Shown: positions 28,714 to 38,158 of the stretch, piece by piece
How the letters are laid out: each line of letters begins with the position of its first letter
Numbering within the stretch: the stretch's first letter is position 1
Assembly: GCA_951828535.1 (NCBI GenBank)
Contig: OX639990.1
Coordinates: 2,653,300 to 2,717,299, forward strand
Origin: an uncultured Candidatus Entotheonella sp.
Lineage (GTDB): Bacteria > Tectomicrobia > Entotheonellia > Entotheonellales > Entotheonellaceae
Length of the DNA: 64,000 nucleotides
Direction: 5' to 3'
Program-made: the position numbers and the translations under genes
Notes under the pieces: generated by a model
What the model was told of the DNA's origin: nothing
The model's input: only the letters and a program-made list of their open reading frames with translations
Databases searched by the model: none

Positions 28714-28875
28714 ATTTAGGGGCCGGAGGGGCTATTTTCATGGTAATGTCTGCCTCACCATTTTGGCGAAAACCAGACGAACGAACGCAAACCGCTCCAA
28801 GAACGCCGCTTTGCCGCAAGGCAGTGTGTCATGCTTTGATGAAGTCCAAACAAACCCCGCTCCTCGGAATGATGC

Positions 28876-29082
28876 TCAAGGATTAGACAATGAAAATTGG
28901 CAGTCATGGATATTCCAGGCAATCGTCCCGTCGGGGCAGACATTGCTCGGCGGCGGCCGGTCAAAACTGTACGATGGAATGGGATTGACCGATATCGTTA
29001 TTTTTCCATCCCCACAAGCAATAAGCATCGCTGACAAACCAATTGCAACGGCCCATATTCCCAGATGTCTTGTTTGTGCCAT
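28876..29082 (-). CDS. Small putative lipoprotein with CPDGT motif (copy 1)
   Basis: The 68-residue product has a hydrophobic signal ending in a lipobox-like IACGDG, so C22 or near is the likely lipidated cysteine. The tail reads FDRPPPSNVCPDGTI then an I-x-D-C pair. GAGGAG lies 7 nt before the ATG at 29082. A paralogue with the same tail is at 32438-32728, on the other side of the M16 peptidase gene. I do not recognise the family. The two cysteines in the tail could form a disulfide in the periplasm. Confidence 0.7.
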   Translation of the reverse strand: MAQTRHLGIWAVAIGLSAMLIACGDGKITISVNPIPSYSFDRPPPSNVCPDGTIAWNIHDCQFSLSNP

Positions 29083-29559
29083 GTGCTGTCTCCTCGAAGC
29101 CCTCGAACGATTACGATTAATCCCCTCCAGCATCCGTATCGCCCCTGCGCTGAAATCTTCAACATCTGACGGAAGCGCAGCCATGTTGTCCAAATATCTC
29201 CCGATACCGGTCAACCGTCACGCCTCACCCAATGAAACGAGCATGTTGTTCTGATAGTTTTCAATCTCGGATGTCACGCTCTTCGTTTCCGTCAACGCTA
29301 TCCTGTCATCGTCTAGCACCGTGCCCTCAATTTCCGTATCCTGGCTATACTCGCGGTCACGAAAACGCCGCGTCTCGGAATAGGCTATGTGCAATTTCCG
29401 GTTGCCATCGACAACGATAAAACGAGTGGGTCAGAATGTATAGGAGGTTTCTGACACTCTCGGCCCGTGCGGGTAGGCGGCGTTGACACCCGGGGAAAAA
29501 CCGCCTGCCCTTGACATAATGCTGATATCCACAAGGGGCACAATCAAAAGGAGCTTGCC
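29083..29559. other. 477-bp non-coding stretch upstream of the M16 peptidase gene
   Basis: I see no gene here. Two TTGACA hexamers (29483-29488 and 29511-29516) occur before the peptidase start, but neither has a -10 box at proper spacing. The divergent lipoprotein promoter must also lie in this gap. Confidence 0.5.
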
Positions 29560-32337
29560 ATGCGAACACACGTCACGAGAAAGATGCAGGCCTTCATCCT
29601 CGGTGCGCTTGCCCTCAGCATCGCTCCGGCAGCCGCGACAGCGCAAGCGGACGACACGCCCGCCGGGTCGCCGCCCGCGGTTGCAACCCACGTGGCAACC
29701 GTTGAGGGCATTACCGAGTACCGCCTCGACAACGGCTTTCGGTTCCTGATTTATCCCGACCTCAGCCAGCAGCAGATCTTCGTCGGCATCACGTACCTCG
29801 TGGGTTCGCGGCACGAGGGCTACGGCGAAGCCGGCATGGCGCACCTGCTCGAACACCTGGTTTTCAAAGGCACGCCAACCCATCCCAATATCCCCAGGGA
29901 GCTTACAGCGTATGGTGGATCCTTCGACGCGACGACAGAGCACGACGCGACGCACTACTTCGAGAGCTTCCCGGCCGACGAAGATAACCTGACCAGGACG
30001 CTGGACCTCGAAGCGGACCGCATGGTCAACTCGTCCATTTCCGCCGAAGACCTCGCTTCCGTGTTGACGGTGCTTCGGAACGAGAGGGAACTCAGAGAAA
30101 ACAGCCCCTGGGCGATTCTGCAGGAGCGCGTGTTGTCAACCGCCTTCCTGTGGCACAACTACGGCAACTCGCCCATCGGGAACGGCGTTGACATCGAGAA
30201 CGTGCCCGTCGAACGCCTGCGGGCGTTCTACCGGAAATACTACCAGCCCGACAATGCGGTCCTCGTGATCGCGGGCCGCTTCCACCCAGAGCGGGCGGTG
30301 GCTCTGGTCGAGGAGAAGTTCGGCCGCATCCCGCCCCCGGACCGAAGCGGCGCCAACCGGCTGCACGAGACCTACACCGCCGAGCCCACCCAGGACGGCG
30401 AGCGCACGGTAACCCTGCGGCGGGTCGGCAACGTTCAGTACGCCGTCGCAGCCTATCACGTGCCGAGCGCTTCCCACGAACAATACGCCGCTGTCAGCGT
30501 GCTGGAACATGTGCTGGGCACGCAGCCCGCAGGACGGCTATACAGGAACATGGTCGAGACCGGTCTGGCCGCCGACACGTTGGTTGACGCCTACGCGCTG
30601 AAAGAACCCGGCCTGCTGATTGCCGCTGCCGAAGTGCGCCGGGAAGGCGACCTGAGCGAAGTGGTCGAGACCATGCTGGCGACCTTGCAGGGCGTCGCCG
30701 ACGATCCGCCGACGCCGGAGGAGGTGGACCGCGCCAAGACGGAATTGGCGGCAGGCTTCGAAATCGTGTTCAAGGACCCGGTTGCCGTCGCCCGGATGCT
30801 GGCCCAATCGACGGCGATCGGCGATTGGCGGATGACGTTCCTGCACCGCGACCGCCTGGCGAACGTCACGCCTGCCGACGTCCTGGCCGTCGCGAAAGCG
30901 TACCTGCATACCTCCAACCGGACGGTCGGTTACTTCCTTCCGACGGACGAAACGCCGCCCCGGGCCGAGATTCCCCCACCGCCCGACGTCGCGGCGCTGG
31001 TTTCGGAATATAAGGGTGGCGAGGCGGTGACCCAGGGCGAGGCCTTCGAACCCACCCCCGGCAACATCGAAAGCCGCACCACCCGACTTACCCTTGCCAA
31101 CGGCGTCAAACTGGCGCTGTTGCCGAAGGAGAGCCGGGGCGACGCCGTAATCGTCAGTTTCACGTTCCCGCACGGCACGGAGGACGCCTTGATGGGTCAG
31201 CGGATTGCGGCGGAGTTTGCCGGTAGCATGCTGTTGCGCGGCACCACCCGCCGGTCAGGGCAGGAACTCAGGGACGAATTCATTCGCCTCAAGGCCGAGG
31301 CCAACCTGGACGGTGGTGTCTTCTCCGTCGGCGGCTGGGCGACTACGGTGCGCGAGAACCTGCCCGACGTACTGCGCCTTGTGGCCGAGGCACTGCGCGA
31401 ACCGGCCTTCGACGCGGCGGAGTTCGAACTGGCGCGCGAGGGATTCCTGGCAAACGCCGAAGAACGACGGTCCGATATCCAGGCGCGCATCAACAACGCA
31501 TTGAATCGACGCCTCAACGGCGACTATGACGAGGATCATGTCTTCTATCACCCAACCTTCGCCGAACTGATCGGCCGCGACAAGGCGGTCACGGTGGACC
31601 AGGCGCGAGATTTCTGGGCGTCGTTCTATGGCGCTGAAGGTGGTGCGGTGTCGATCGTCGGCGACTTCGACCCCGATGAGGTCGTTCCGGTCCTTGAAGA
31701 GGTTCTGGACGGCTGGAGCGCCACCGAGGTTTATACGCGGGTCGAGCAGCGTTACGCGGACGCCCCTGCGGTCACCGTCGACATCGAGATACCCGACAAG
31801 GCGAATGCCATGATGGCGGCGTACTTGAACGTCCGGATGCGCGACGACCACGCGGACTACCCGGCGCTACTCCTCGTCAACCACCTCTTGGACAGCCGTT
31901 TCCGCTACCGAATCCGCGAGGAGGAAGGACTGTCGTATAATGCGGGTTCCAAATTCAGTGCTCACCCGGACCACGAGAACGCCGGCTTCATTGCTCACGC
32001 CATCTTCGCACCCGAGAACGCAGGCAGGGTGGTGTCGGCGTTCAGAGAGGAAATCGACAGAGCGCTGACGTGGGGCTTCCCCACCGAAGTCGTGGAAGAG
32101 GCCAAGCGCAGCTACCTGAACAACGCCCAACGCCACCGGTCGGATGACCGGCAGGTCGCGTTCTTGCTCGAATTCACCCTGCTCCACGACCGAACAATGG
32201 AGTTCCTCGCACAGCGGGAAGCAGCTATCGAGGCCTTGACGGCCGACGACCTCCTCGCGGCGATACGCCGGCACATCGACCCGAAGAGGATGTCGATATT
32301 TCGCGCCGGCGACTTCGCCAACAACCCGGCGCGTTAG
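29560..32337 (+). CDS. M16-family zinc metallopeptidase, exported
   Basis: The 925-residue protein has a signal peptide ending near ATAQA (residue 30). The first M16 domain has the inverted zinc motif HLLEH (H95, E98, H99) in [20 protein letters not shown], with the distal glutamate in the NERELREN helix. The second half repeats the fold without the zinc motif and has the usual substrate-side segment [17 protein letters not shown]. This tandem arrangement is that of the ~900-residue periplasmic M16 'insulinase' proteins that degrade peptides. AAGGAG precedes the ATG. Two small paralogous lipoprotein genes flank it on the opposite strand. Confidence 0.93.
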   Translation: MRTHVTRKMQAFILGALALSIAPAAATAQADDTPAGSPPAVATHVATVEGITEYRLDNGFRFLIYPDLSQQQIFVGITYLVGSRHEGYGEAGMAHLLEHLVFKGTPTHPNIPRELTAYGGSFDATTEHDATHYFESFPADEDNLTRTLDLEADRMVNSSISAEDLASVLTVLRNERELRENSPWAILQERVLSTAFLWHNYGNSPIGNGVDIENVPVERLRAFYRKYYQPDNAVLVIAGRFHPERAVALVEEKFGRIPPPDRSGANRLHETYTAEPTQDGERTVTLRRVGNVQYAVAAYHVPSASHEQYAAVSVLEHVLGTQPAGRLYRNMVETGLAADTLVDAYALKEPGLLIAAAEVRREGDLSEVVETMLATLQGVADDPPTPEEVDRAKTELAAGFEIVFKDPVAVARMLAQSTAIGDWRMTFLHRDRLANVTPADVLAVAKAYLHTSNRTVGYFLPTDETPPRAEIPPPPDVAALVSEYKGGEAVTQGEAFEPTPGNIESRTTRLTLANGVKLALLPKESRGDAVIVSFTFPHGTEDALMGQRIAAEFAGSMLLRGTTRRSGQELRDEFIRLKAEANLDGGVFSVGGWATTVRENLPDVLRLVAEALREPAFDAAEFELAREGFLANAEERRSDIQARINNALNRRLNGDYDEDHVFYHPTFAELIGRDKAVTVDQARDFWASFYGAEGGAVSIVGDFDPDEVVPVLEEVLDGWSATEVYTRVEQRYADAPAVTVDIEIPDKANAMMAAYLNVRMRDDHADYPALLLVNHLLDSRFRYRIREEEGLSYNAGSKFSAHPDHENAGFIAHAIFAPENAGRVVSAFREEIDRALTWGFPTEVVEEAKRSYLNNAQRHRSDDRQVAFLLEFTLLHDRTMEFLAQREAAIEALTADDLLAAIRRHIDPKRMSIFRAGDFANNPAR

Positions 32338-32437
32338 CGGCGGGGTTCAGGGAGCTGCGCGAGAAGGATGCCTTCAACTGCTGCCAACTCGTCGGCCACT
32401 CCAGTCCCGGATGGAACATCCCCAACACAGGCCGGGC

Positions 32438-32728
32438 TTACGAGTCCAAACCGCTGAACGCCGTAGGAAGCGGGCAGTCGTAGATGTGCAGGACGATCGT
32501 TCCGTCAGGACAAACACTGCTTGGCGGCGGTCGATCAAACCCGACCTGTGGGGTCGGGGGCAGGGGTGCGGTCCACTCATCGTAGTCCTCGTAGTCGCCC
32601 AACGATTCTGTTCGGGTCGGGCTCGCAGCCCACTCCATGCCCTCGAACGATACGACTAACCCCCCTCCGCAAGCTGTGAGCACCGCCGCCAAACCGAATA
32701 CGGAAACCAGCATTCCCAAGGATTTCAT
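32438..32728 (-). CDS. Small putative lipoprotein with CPDGT motif (copy 2)
   Basis: The 96-residue product has a signal with a clear lipobox, LTACGGG (C20). A low-complexity acidic middle leads to a tail FDRPPPSSVCPDGTI followed by I-x-D-C, nearly identical to the tail of the protein at 28876-29082. AAGGAG lies ahead of the ATG. The N-terminal parts of the two are unrelated beyond being signals, so selection appears to act on the tail. Function unknown. Confidence 0.75.
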   Translation of the reverse strand: MKSLGMLVSVFGLAAVLTACGGGLVVSFEGMEWAASPTRTESLGDYEDYDEWTAPLPPTPQVGFDRPPPSSVCPDGTIVLHIYDCPLPTAFSGLDS

Positions 32729-32950
32729 TGCTCAGTCTCCTTGCTGAGACGCCCCAGGATGCCTTCCGGAGGGCGTGAGAAAAGTCATGTTAGGGGACCA
32801 GTAACCAACACTGGTGGCTCTCAGTGGTTAAATGGACGGACAGCCTGCAAACCCTCAGAGGCTGAGTATCGCACAAGAGCGTACCGGCTTACTAACCCTC
32901 TCAGCATGTCAAAGACTTCGCCGGCCAACAGCGGCGGGTCGAGCCGGACG

Positions 32951-34171
32951 TTAGCGGCCTTGATGCGGTTCCAATTGGCAGTATGTTTCGGCGGCGGGCG
33001 CGTCCAAGCCTTCGAGCAGAGCCAGCGCCTGCACGGTGGCGCCCACGTCGTGCACGCGCACCAGAGCCGCGCCCCGCTGCGCCGCCCACAACGCGCTGGC
33101 GAGGCTGCCTGCCAGCCGGTCGCCAACCGGACGCTGTAGCAGGTGCCCCAGGAATGACTTGCGCGACGTGCCGACCAGCAACGGCTGCCCCAGGCCACCC
33201 AGATGGTCCAGGCCGTGCAGCAGGTCCAGGTTGTGCGCGACCGTCTTGCCGAAGCCGAAACCGGGGTCCAGCACGATGCGCTGCCGCGTGATGCCAGCCT
33301 GCACGGCGTCTTGCAGGCGTTCACACAGGAACCCGTATATATCGTCGATGACGTGGTGATATACCGGCGCCTGCTGCATGGTCCGAGGCGTTCCCTGCAT
33401 GTGCATCAGAACTACCGCTGCGTCGCGTTGGGCCAGCAGCGGCGCCATGCCCGGGTCGAAGTGCAGGGCGCTGATGTCGTTCACCATGACCGCGCCGGCA
33501 TCCAGGGCAGCGGCGGCGACGTCGGCCCGGTAGGTGTCCACCGACACCAGTGCGTTGTGGCGTTTGACGATCTCCCGCACCACCGGCGCCACGCGCGCCT
33601 GCTCCACCGCTGCCGGCACCGGCTCCGAACCCGGACGCGACGACTGCCCGCCGACGTCGATCAGGTCGGCGCCCTCTGCCAGCATGGCCTCGGCACGCGC
33701 CAGCGCGCGTTCGGGCTCGCAATACAGGCCGCCGTCGGAAAACGAATCCGGCGTTATGTTCAGAATGCCCATCACGCGGGTGCGCTGCAACTGCGGCCAC
33801 GTCGTCTGGCCCAGCACCAGGGCGCGCGGGCCGCCCGCTTGCAGGCAGCGCGCCTGTTCCAACGCAGCCGCCACGGGCCGCAACGCCGGCTGATTCCCGG
33901 CGGCCTTGCACAACAAGCTGGGTAAATCCTTCGCGCCGCCCCACAGGACATCCACCGCGTCGTTGTGTGGCGCATCGACGCACCAGCCGCTCGGCACTTG
34001 ACGCAGCCAAGTACTCAGAGCGGCGGCCGTATCTCGGGGAACGTCGATCAGTTTGCAGCCGAAATGCCCAGCGGGTGGGGCGGGTATGTTGCCAGGGGCC
34101 GGATGCCCCATTCGGGTCAGTTCATCGGCAAGCGAGGTGTCGGCGTTTCGGGGTAGCAGGCGGGCCAGCAT
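32951..34171 (-). CDS. folP: Dihydropteroate synthase with N-terminal extension
   Basis: The 406-residue protein makes dihydropteroate from pterin pyrophosphate and p-aminobenzoate. The DHPS barrel begins near residue 130 and has MGILNITPDSFSDGG, DLIDVGGQSSRPGSEPV, VSVDTYRADVAAAAL, MVNDISAL, DPGFGFGKTVAHNL and GTSRKSFLG. About 120 residues precede it with no motif I recognise; normal FolP is ~280 residues. It lies 70 bp after the cyclophilin-like gene on the same strand. Confidence 0.92.
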   Translation of the reverse strand: MLARLLPRNADTSLADELTRMGHPAPGNIPAPPAGHFGCKLIDVPRDTAAALSTWLRQVPSGWCVDAPHNDAVDVLWGGAKDLPSLLCKAAGNQPALRPVAAALEQARCLQAGGPRALVLGQTTWPQLQRTRVMGILNITPDSFSDGGLYCEPERALARAEAMLAEGADLIDVGGQSSRPGSEPVPAAVEQARVAPVVREIVKRHNALVSVDTYRADVAAAALDAGAVMVNDISALHFDPGMAPLLAQRDAAVVLMHMQGTPRTMQQAPVYHHVIDDIYGFLCERLQDAVQAGITRQRIVLDPGFGFGKTVAHNLDLLHGLDHLGGLGQPLLVGTSRKSFLGHLLQRPVGDRLAGSLASALWAAQRGAALVRVHDVGATVQALALLEGLDAPAAETYCQLEPHQGR

Positions 34172-34241
34172 GGGGGGTTCTTTCTCAGCAGCGGCGCTTG
34201 GCTCATCACTCGCTTCGCTCGTGCTGTTCCATTTTATACGC

Positions 34242-34622
34242 TCACTGGCGTTCGCTGTGGGCTTCCAGCACGACCTCGCGCGCCCGCATGGCCTGCTTGA
34301 ACAACGTGGCGTCGCCCACCACCTTGCCGATGACGTTGACGGCGCTGGCGGGCATGATCCTGCCGGGTTCGCTGACCGGCGTCAGCCCGAAAAAGATGCA
34401 GAACGCGCTCCCCGGCGGCCAGTAGCCCAGGTCGCCAATCTCTACCACTTCCTGGGCGCTGTCGTCCAACTCCGCGTCGACCGGAATGGAAAAGTAGATC
34501 TCATCGCCCCAGGTGTTGAACGACGTGCGAATCGGCAGCGCCTCGCCGATTTTCGCCGCGGTTGCCGTGTCGTTGAGCTCCGCCTCCAGGGCCACTTCCC
34601 CGACTGTGATCCTAATGCGCAT
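34242..34622 (-). CDS. Cyclophilin-like fold protein
   Basis: The 126-residue protein matches the small cyclophilin-like family (TM1367 type): IRITVGEVALEAELNDTATA at the start, then WGDEIYFSIPV and the GDLGYWPPGSAFCIFFG block, then INVIGKVVGD-like strand. Members lack a proven isomerase activity. It follows the hotdog and membrane protein genes on the same strand, 19 bp after the latter. Confidence 0.8.
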   Translation of the reverse strand: MRIRITVGEVALEAELNDTATAAKIGEALPIRTSFNTWGDEIYFSIPVDAELDDSAQEVVEIGDLGYWPPGSAFCIFFGLTPVSEPGRIMPASAVNVIGKVVGDATLFKQAMRAREVVLEAHSERQ

Positions 34623-34640
34623 GAACGGCCTCAGCCTCTA

Positions 34641-34655
34641 GCTAGCAAGCTTTGA
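34641..34655 (+). repeat. 15-bp dispersed element, copy 2
   Basis: GCTAGCAAGCTTTGA. Here it contains the TAG stop codon of the small membrane protein gene on the minus strand. Confidence 0.6.
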
Positions 34656-34923
34656 ATGCGTCCGACAGAGCCGCCAGACGCCGGTTGATTTCGCCCTTCA
34701 GCAGTTGCGTATGCAGAATGCCCAGTCCCCACGTGAGCAGGAGGATGCGCCACGACAGCGCGCGGGTCCAGAGCATGAACACGTAGGGCACCGCGTAGGC
34801 CACGGCGAGGGCGCCGTACATCGGCACCCGCGTCAAAATGGCGGCGTGCAGCCAGGCCGCCCAATTCAAGCCGGGAATAAAGCTCCAAGCGAGCCACGGT
34901 ATCCGCATCATGGAACGTCGCAT
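34642..34923 (-). CDS. Small membrane protein, unrecognised
   Basis: The 93-residue protein has two or three hydrophobic segments (IPGLNWAAWLHAAIL, MYGALAVAYAVPYVFML and ILLLTWGLGILHTQLL). The ATG at 34923, 2 nt after the stop of the hotdog gene, is preferred over a longer frame that overlaps that gene. I know no named family. The C-terminal codons and stop come from a 15-bp dispersed element. Confidence 0.65.
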   Translation of the reverse strand: MRRSMMRIPWLAWSFIPGLNWAAWLHAAILTRVPMYGALAVAYAVPYVFMLWTRALSWRILLLTWGLGILHTQLLKGEINRRLAALSDAFKAC

Positions 34924-34925
34924 CC

Positions 34926-35372
34926 TCAGCAGTCGCCGCCGGATTGGCGCGTCGGGAGCGCCACCTGCGCCGTGCCCTGCACGTAGCGGTCGCCCGCCTC
35001 GTTGCTCATCAGGACGTCGCAAAACACCAGGTGACGGCCCTGCTCTTCCTGTTTCTCGGTGACGACCCCGCCGCAGATCAGCGGTGTGTTGTGGGGCACG
35101 GTGGCGCGGAAGTTCGCCGTCAGGTTGCGCAGCGTGCCGGTGGGGAAGAATTCGGTCACCATGCGGGACAAAAAGCCCAGGCTCATGTTGCCCGGAATGA
35201 TGGCGCCCGGCAGCCCCTCGTTGCGGGCGTAGGCGTCGTCGGTGAACCGACCGCTCTGCATGCGCGCCACCTCGACGTAGCGCACCACGTCCGCCGTGGT
35301 CGGGCAGATTTCCAGTTCCTCGATCTCATCGCCCACCTCAATATCTTCATAAAAATGAATGCGCTCACCCAC
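34926..35372 (-). CDS. MaoC-like hotdog-fold dehydratase
   Basis: The 148-residue protein starts at GTG and has the MaoC pattern: YEDIEVGDEIEELE, TTADVVRYVEVARM, then the hotdog helix with GAIIPGNMSLGFLSRMV and a C-terminal AQVALP strand. The usual catalytic D-x-x-P-x-H is not obvious, so hydratase activity is uncertain. The neighbouring upstream gene is also a hotdog protein, and the two probably form the two halves of one hydratase acting on an acyl-CoA. Confidence 0.8.
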   Translation of the reverse strand: MGERIHFYEDIEVGDEIEELEICPTTADVVRYVEVARMQSGRFTDDAYARNEGLPGAIIPGNMSLGFLSRMVTEFFPTGTLRNLTANFRATVPHNTPLICGGVVTEKQEEQGRHLVFCDVLMSNEAGDRYVQGTAQVALPTRQSGGDC

Positions 35373-35392
35373 CTTTGAAAGTCCTCCCCGGC

Positions 35393-35833
35393 TCAGTCGC
35401 GCTGGATCAGGATCTGGCGTAGCACGGCCACCTTCTCGCCGTGTTGATTGGTCAACTCGCTCTCACGCACGATGAAGATCATGTTGCCGCTGCGCCCGGT
35501 CTTCTCGTACACCTCGGCGATGCGGTCCACGCCGGTGATGGTGTCGTTCGGGCGAATCGGGGCGTGGAATACGCATTCCTTGCCGCCGTCGAAGCCGCGC
35601 GCGCCATAGCTGAGCTTGAGATCGGGCAGCGCCGCGTTGCTGCGAAACACGATGCAAAACGTCGCCGGCGCCACGATGCCGCCATACGGCGTGGTCTTGG
35701 CGTAGCCCTCATCGCAGTACAGCGGGTCCGTCTCGCCCACCGAGGCGGCGAACTCGGCGATGTCTTCCCGGGTGACCTCGAAGGCATAGCGGTCGAAGTC
35801 CTTGCCGATCCAGCTGGTATCGAACGTCAACAT
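35393..35833 (-). CDS. MaoC N-terminal-type hotdog protein
   Basis: The 146-residue protein has the FAS1/MaoC N-terminal signature: FEVTREDIAEFAASVGETDPLY followed by YGGIVAPATFCIVF. GAGGAGAG precedes the ATG. It lies 20 bp upstream of the second hotdog gene and 24 bp downstream of fbp. Pairing of these two domains as separate genes is common, and they would heterodimerise. Confidence 0.82.
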   Translation of the reverse strand: MLTFDTSWIGKDFDRYAFEVTREDIAEFAASVGETDPLYCDEGYAKTTPYGGIVAPATFCIVFRSNAALPDLKLSYGARGFDGGKECVFHAPIRPNDTITGVDRIAEVYEKTGRSGNMIFIVRESELTNQHGEKVAVLRQILIQRD

Positions 35834-35857
35834 GCGTTCCGTCTCTCCTCGTCGGGG

Positions 35858-36871
35858 TTATCGTCCTACTGCTGCCGGCTCCGGCTCAGCGCACCGGCGG
35901 ATGGAGGCTTCCACTGCGCTGACGTCCTCGACGCTGCCGATGAACAGCGGAACACGCTGGTGCAGGGCGGTCGGTTGCACGGCCAGCACGTCCTCGCTGC
36001 CGGTGCTGGCGCGCCCGCCCGCCGCCTCGGCGATGCGGGCCAGCGGCGCCGCTTCGTAGAGCAGTCGCAGCTTGCCGTTGGGCGCGTCGCGGGGGTCTGC
36101 AGGGTACAGAAACAGCCCGCCATACAGCAGCGTGCGGTGAAAATCCGCCACCAGCGAGCCGACGTAGCGGGCGCTGTAGGTGGATGGTCCGTCGGGGTCC
36201 TTGAGGGCGTCGATATAGCGCTGCACGCCGGTGCACCAGCGCGGGTAGTTGGCCTCGTTGGCGCTGTAGATTGTGCCGCGCTCGGGCATGCGCAGGCTTT
36301 CGTGCGTCAGGCGGAATTCGCCGACACCGGCGTCGAGTGTATAGCTGTGCACCCCGGCCCCGGCGGTGTACACGAACAGCGTGCTGGAGCCGTACAGCGC
36401 ATAACCGGCGGCGACTTGGCGGCTGCCGCTCTGCAGCAGGTCCGACAGGGTGGCGTCGGGACTCAGGGCGCGGTAGATGGAGAAAATGGTGCCGATGGTG
36501 ATGCCGACGTCGATGTTCGAGGAACCGTCCAGGGGGTCGAAAAGAACGACGTACGGCCCGCGGGCTTCGTGGGGCGCGAGGAACAGGGGGTGTTCGGCCT
36601 CCTCGGAGGCAAGGGCGCAGACGTGACCGCTGGGTCTCAGGGCGTTGATCAGCATGTCATGGGCCAGTACGTCGAGCTTGCGCACTGCCTCGCCTTGCAC
36701 GTTATGCTCGCCGGTGAAACCGAGAATGTCGATCAGCCCGGCGCGGTTGACCTCGTGGGAAATGCGTTGCGCAGCCGAGGCCAGGGTGGTGAGTAGGCCG
36801 GCCAAGTGGCCGTCTCTGCCCAAGCGGGATTCTTTCAGGTGTTGAGATAGCGTCATGCCCTTGCGATCCAT
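35858..36871 (-). CDS. fbp: Class I fructose-1,6-bisphosphatase
   Basis: The 337-residue enzyme hydrolyses fructose-1,6-bisphosphate in gluconeogenesis and the Calvin cycle. The metal and phosphate site VVLFDPLDGSSNIDVGITIG is intact, with ALASEEAEHP upstream and YVGSLVADFHRTLLYGGLFLYP downstream. AAGGAG precedes the ATG. It is divergent from the class I aldolase gene, 217 bp apart, so the two may share control. Confidence 0.95.
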   Translation of the reverse strand: MDRKGMTLSQHLKESRLGRDGHLAGLLTTLASAAQRISHEVNRAGLIDILGFTGEHNVQGEAVRKLDVLAHDMLINALRPSGHVCALASEEAEHPLFLAPHEARGPYVVLFDPLDGSSNIDVGITIGTIFSIYRALSPDATLSDLLQSGSRQVAAGYALYGSSTLFVYTAGAGVHSYTLDAGVGEFRLTHESLRMPERGTIYSANEANYPRWCTGVQRYIDALKDPDGPSTYSARYVGSLVADFHRTLLYGGLFLYPADPRDAPNGKLRLLYEAAPLARIAEAAGGRASTGSEDVLAVQPTALHQRVPLFIGSVEDVSAVEASIRRCAEPEPAAVGR

Positions 36872-37088
36872 GACGACTCCTTGCGTATATCTATTGTCGT
36901 TTCTGTCGCTTCGGAAGCGCCAAGTCTAGCAGAAAATCCGTTCGCATGCCCAATGGCGGCGCCCTGTGGACGGCGCCGAACCTTGCCTTTACGGGGGAAA
37001 ATGCGCACAATGCCGGGCCCGTCCGAACACACCGGCGCGCCGCTGAGACAGACCGTCAAACGCACTACGAACCGAGGAAGGATCCCCC

Positions 37089-38123
37089 ATGACTCAAAGC
37101 TTGCTAGCAAGAGGCGAACTCGCCGCCGTGGCCCGCGCCCTGGTCGCCGAGGGCAAAGGCATTCTGGCCGCCGACGAGAGCACCGGAACGATCACGCGCC
37201 GTCTCGACACCATCAACGTCGCCTCGACGGCAGACAATCGGCGCGCCTACCGCGAGCTATTGTTCACCACGCCGGAGGTGGAGGCGTACATCAGTGGCGT
37301 CATCCTGTACGACGAGACCATCCGGCAGGAAAGCAGCGACGGCACCCCCTTTCCGGCGCTGCTGGCCGGGCGCGGCATCATGCCGGGCATCAAGGTGGAT
37401 ACCGGCACCTCGGATCTGGCGGGATTTCCGGGCGAAAAGATCACCGAGGGCCTCGACGGTCTGGCCAAGCGCCTGGACGAGTACCGTGAAATCGGCGCGC
37501 GGTTCGCCAAGTGGCGGGCGGTGATTACCATCGGCCCCGGCTGCCCGACGCCCTACGGCATCGCGGCCAACGCGCACGCCCTGGCGCGCTACGCGGCGCT
37601 GTCGCAGCAGGCCGGCCTGGTGCCGATCGTCGAACCCGAGGTGCTGATGGACGGCGATCACACCATCGAACGCTGCGCCGCGGTCACCCTGGCGACCCTG
37701 CGACGTGTATTCAACGAGCTGCACGAGCACCGCGTGCGGCTGGAGGGCATCCTGCTGAAGCCCAACATGGTGCTGTCGGGCAAGGACTGCCCGCAACAGG
37801 CCGGCGTGGATGAGGTGGCGACGGCGACCCTGGCCTGCTTCCGGCAGACCATCCCGGCGGCCGTGCCGGGCATCGTGTTCCTCTCCGGCGGCCAGAGCGC
37901 CGTTCGGGCCACCGAGCACCTCAACGCCATGAACGCGCGCGGCAAACAGCCCTGGGAACTCAGCTTCTCCTACGGACGGGCGCTGCAAGGGCCGGTGCTG
38001 GAGGCGTGGCAGGGGCAGGCGGCCAACGTGCCCGCCGCCCAGAGATTCTTCCAGCAGCGCGCCCGATGCAACGGGGCGGCCCGTTACGGCAAGTACGCCG
38101 AGCACATGGAAAAAGCCGCTTAA
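37089..38123 (+). CDS. Class I fructose-bisphosphate aldolase
   Basis: The 344-residue Schiff-base aldolase of the animal/plant type has GKGILAADESTGTITRR, YRELLFTTP, and the lysine motif EGILLKPNMVLSG, then VPGIVFLSGGQS and ELSFSYGRALQ. It interconverts fructose-1,6-bisphosphate and triose phosphates. GAGGAAGG precedes the ATG. A 15-bp dispersed element begins 5 nt after the start and encodes part of TQSLLARG. It is followed 35 bp later by the biotin carboxylase gene. Confidence 0.94.
   Translation: MTQSLLARGELAAVARALVAEGKGILAADESTGTITRRLDTINVASTADNRRAYRELLFTTPEVEAYISGVILYDETIRQESSDGTPFPALLAGRGIMPGIKVDTGTSDLAGFPGEKITEGLDGLAKRLDEYREIGARFAKWRAVITIGPGCPTPYGIAANAHALARYAALSQQAGLVPIVEPEVLMDGDHTIERCAAVTLATLRRVFNELHEHRVRLEGILLKPNMVLSGKDCPQQAGVDEVATATLACFRQTIPAAVPGIVFLSGGQSAVRATEHLNAMNARGKQPWELSFSYGRALQGPVLEAWQGQAANVPAAQRFFQQRARCNGAARYGKYAEHMEKAA
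37094..37108 (-). repeat. 15-bp dispersed element, copy 3
   Basis: Inverted copy of GCTAGCAAGCTTTGA at the very start of the aldolase gene, codons 3 to 7. Confidence 0.6.
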
Positions 38124-38158
38124 AGCGCCCCGCTAACCCCTAATCCCCGAAGCTCACG

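Larger units (their letters stand above)
28446..28875. other. 430-bp non-coding stretch with two palindromic elements
   Basis: No convincing gene is present. It holds the nested hairpin at 28514-28566 and the bipartite palindrome at 28629-28713. The murD promoter must lie at its left end, but I cannot assign boxes. Confidence 0.6.

Noticed and set aside
29483-29539. TTGACA hexamers as a promoter for the M16 peptidase
   Set aside because: No -10 box at a proper distance from either hexamer.
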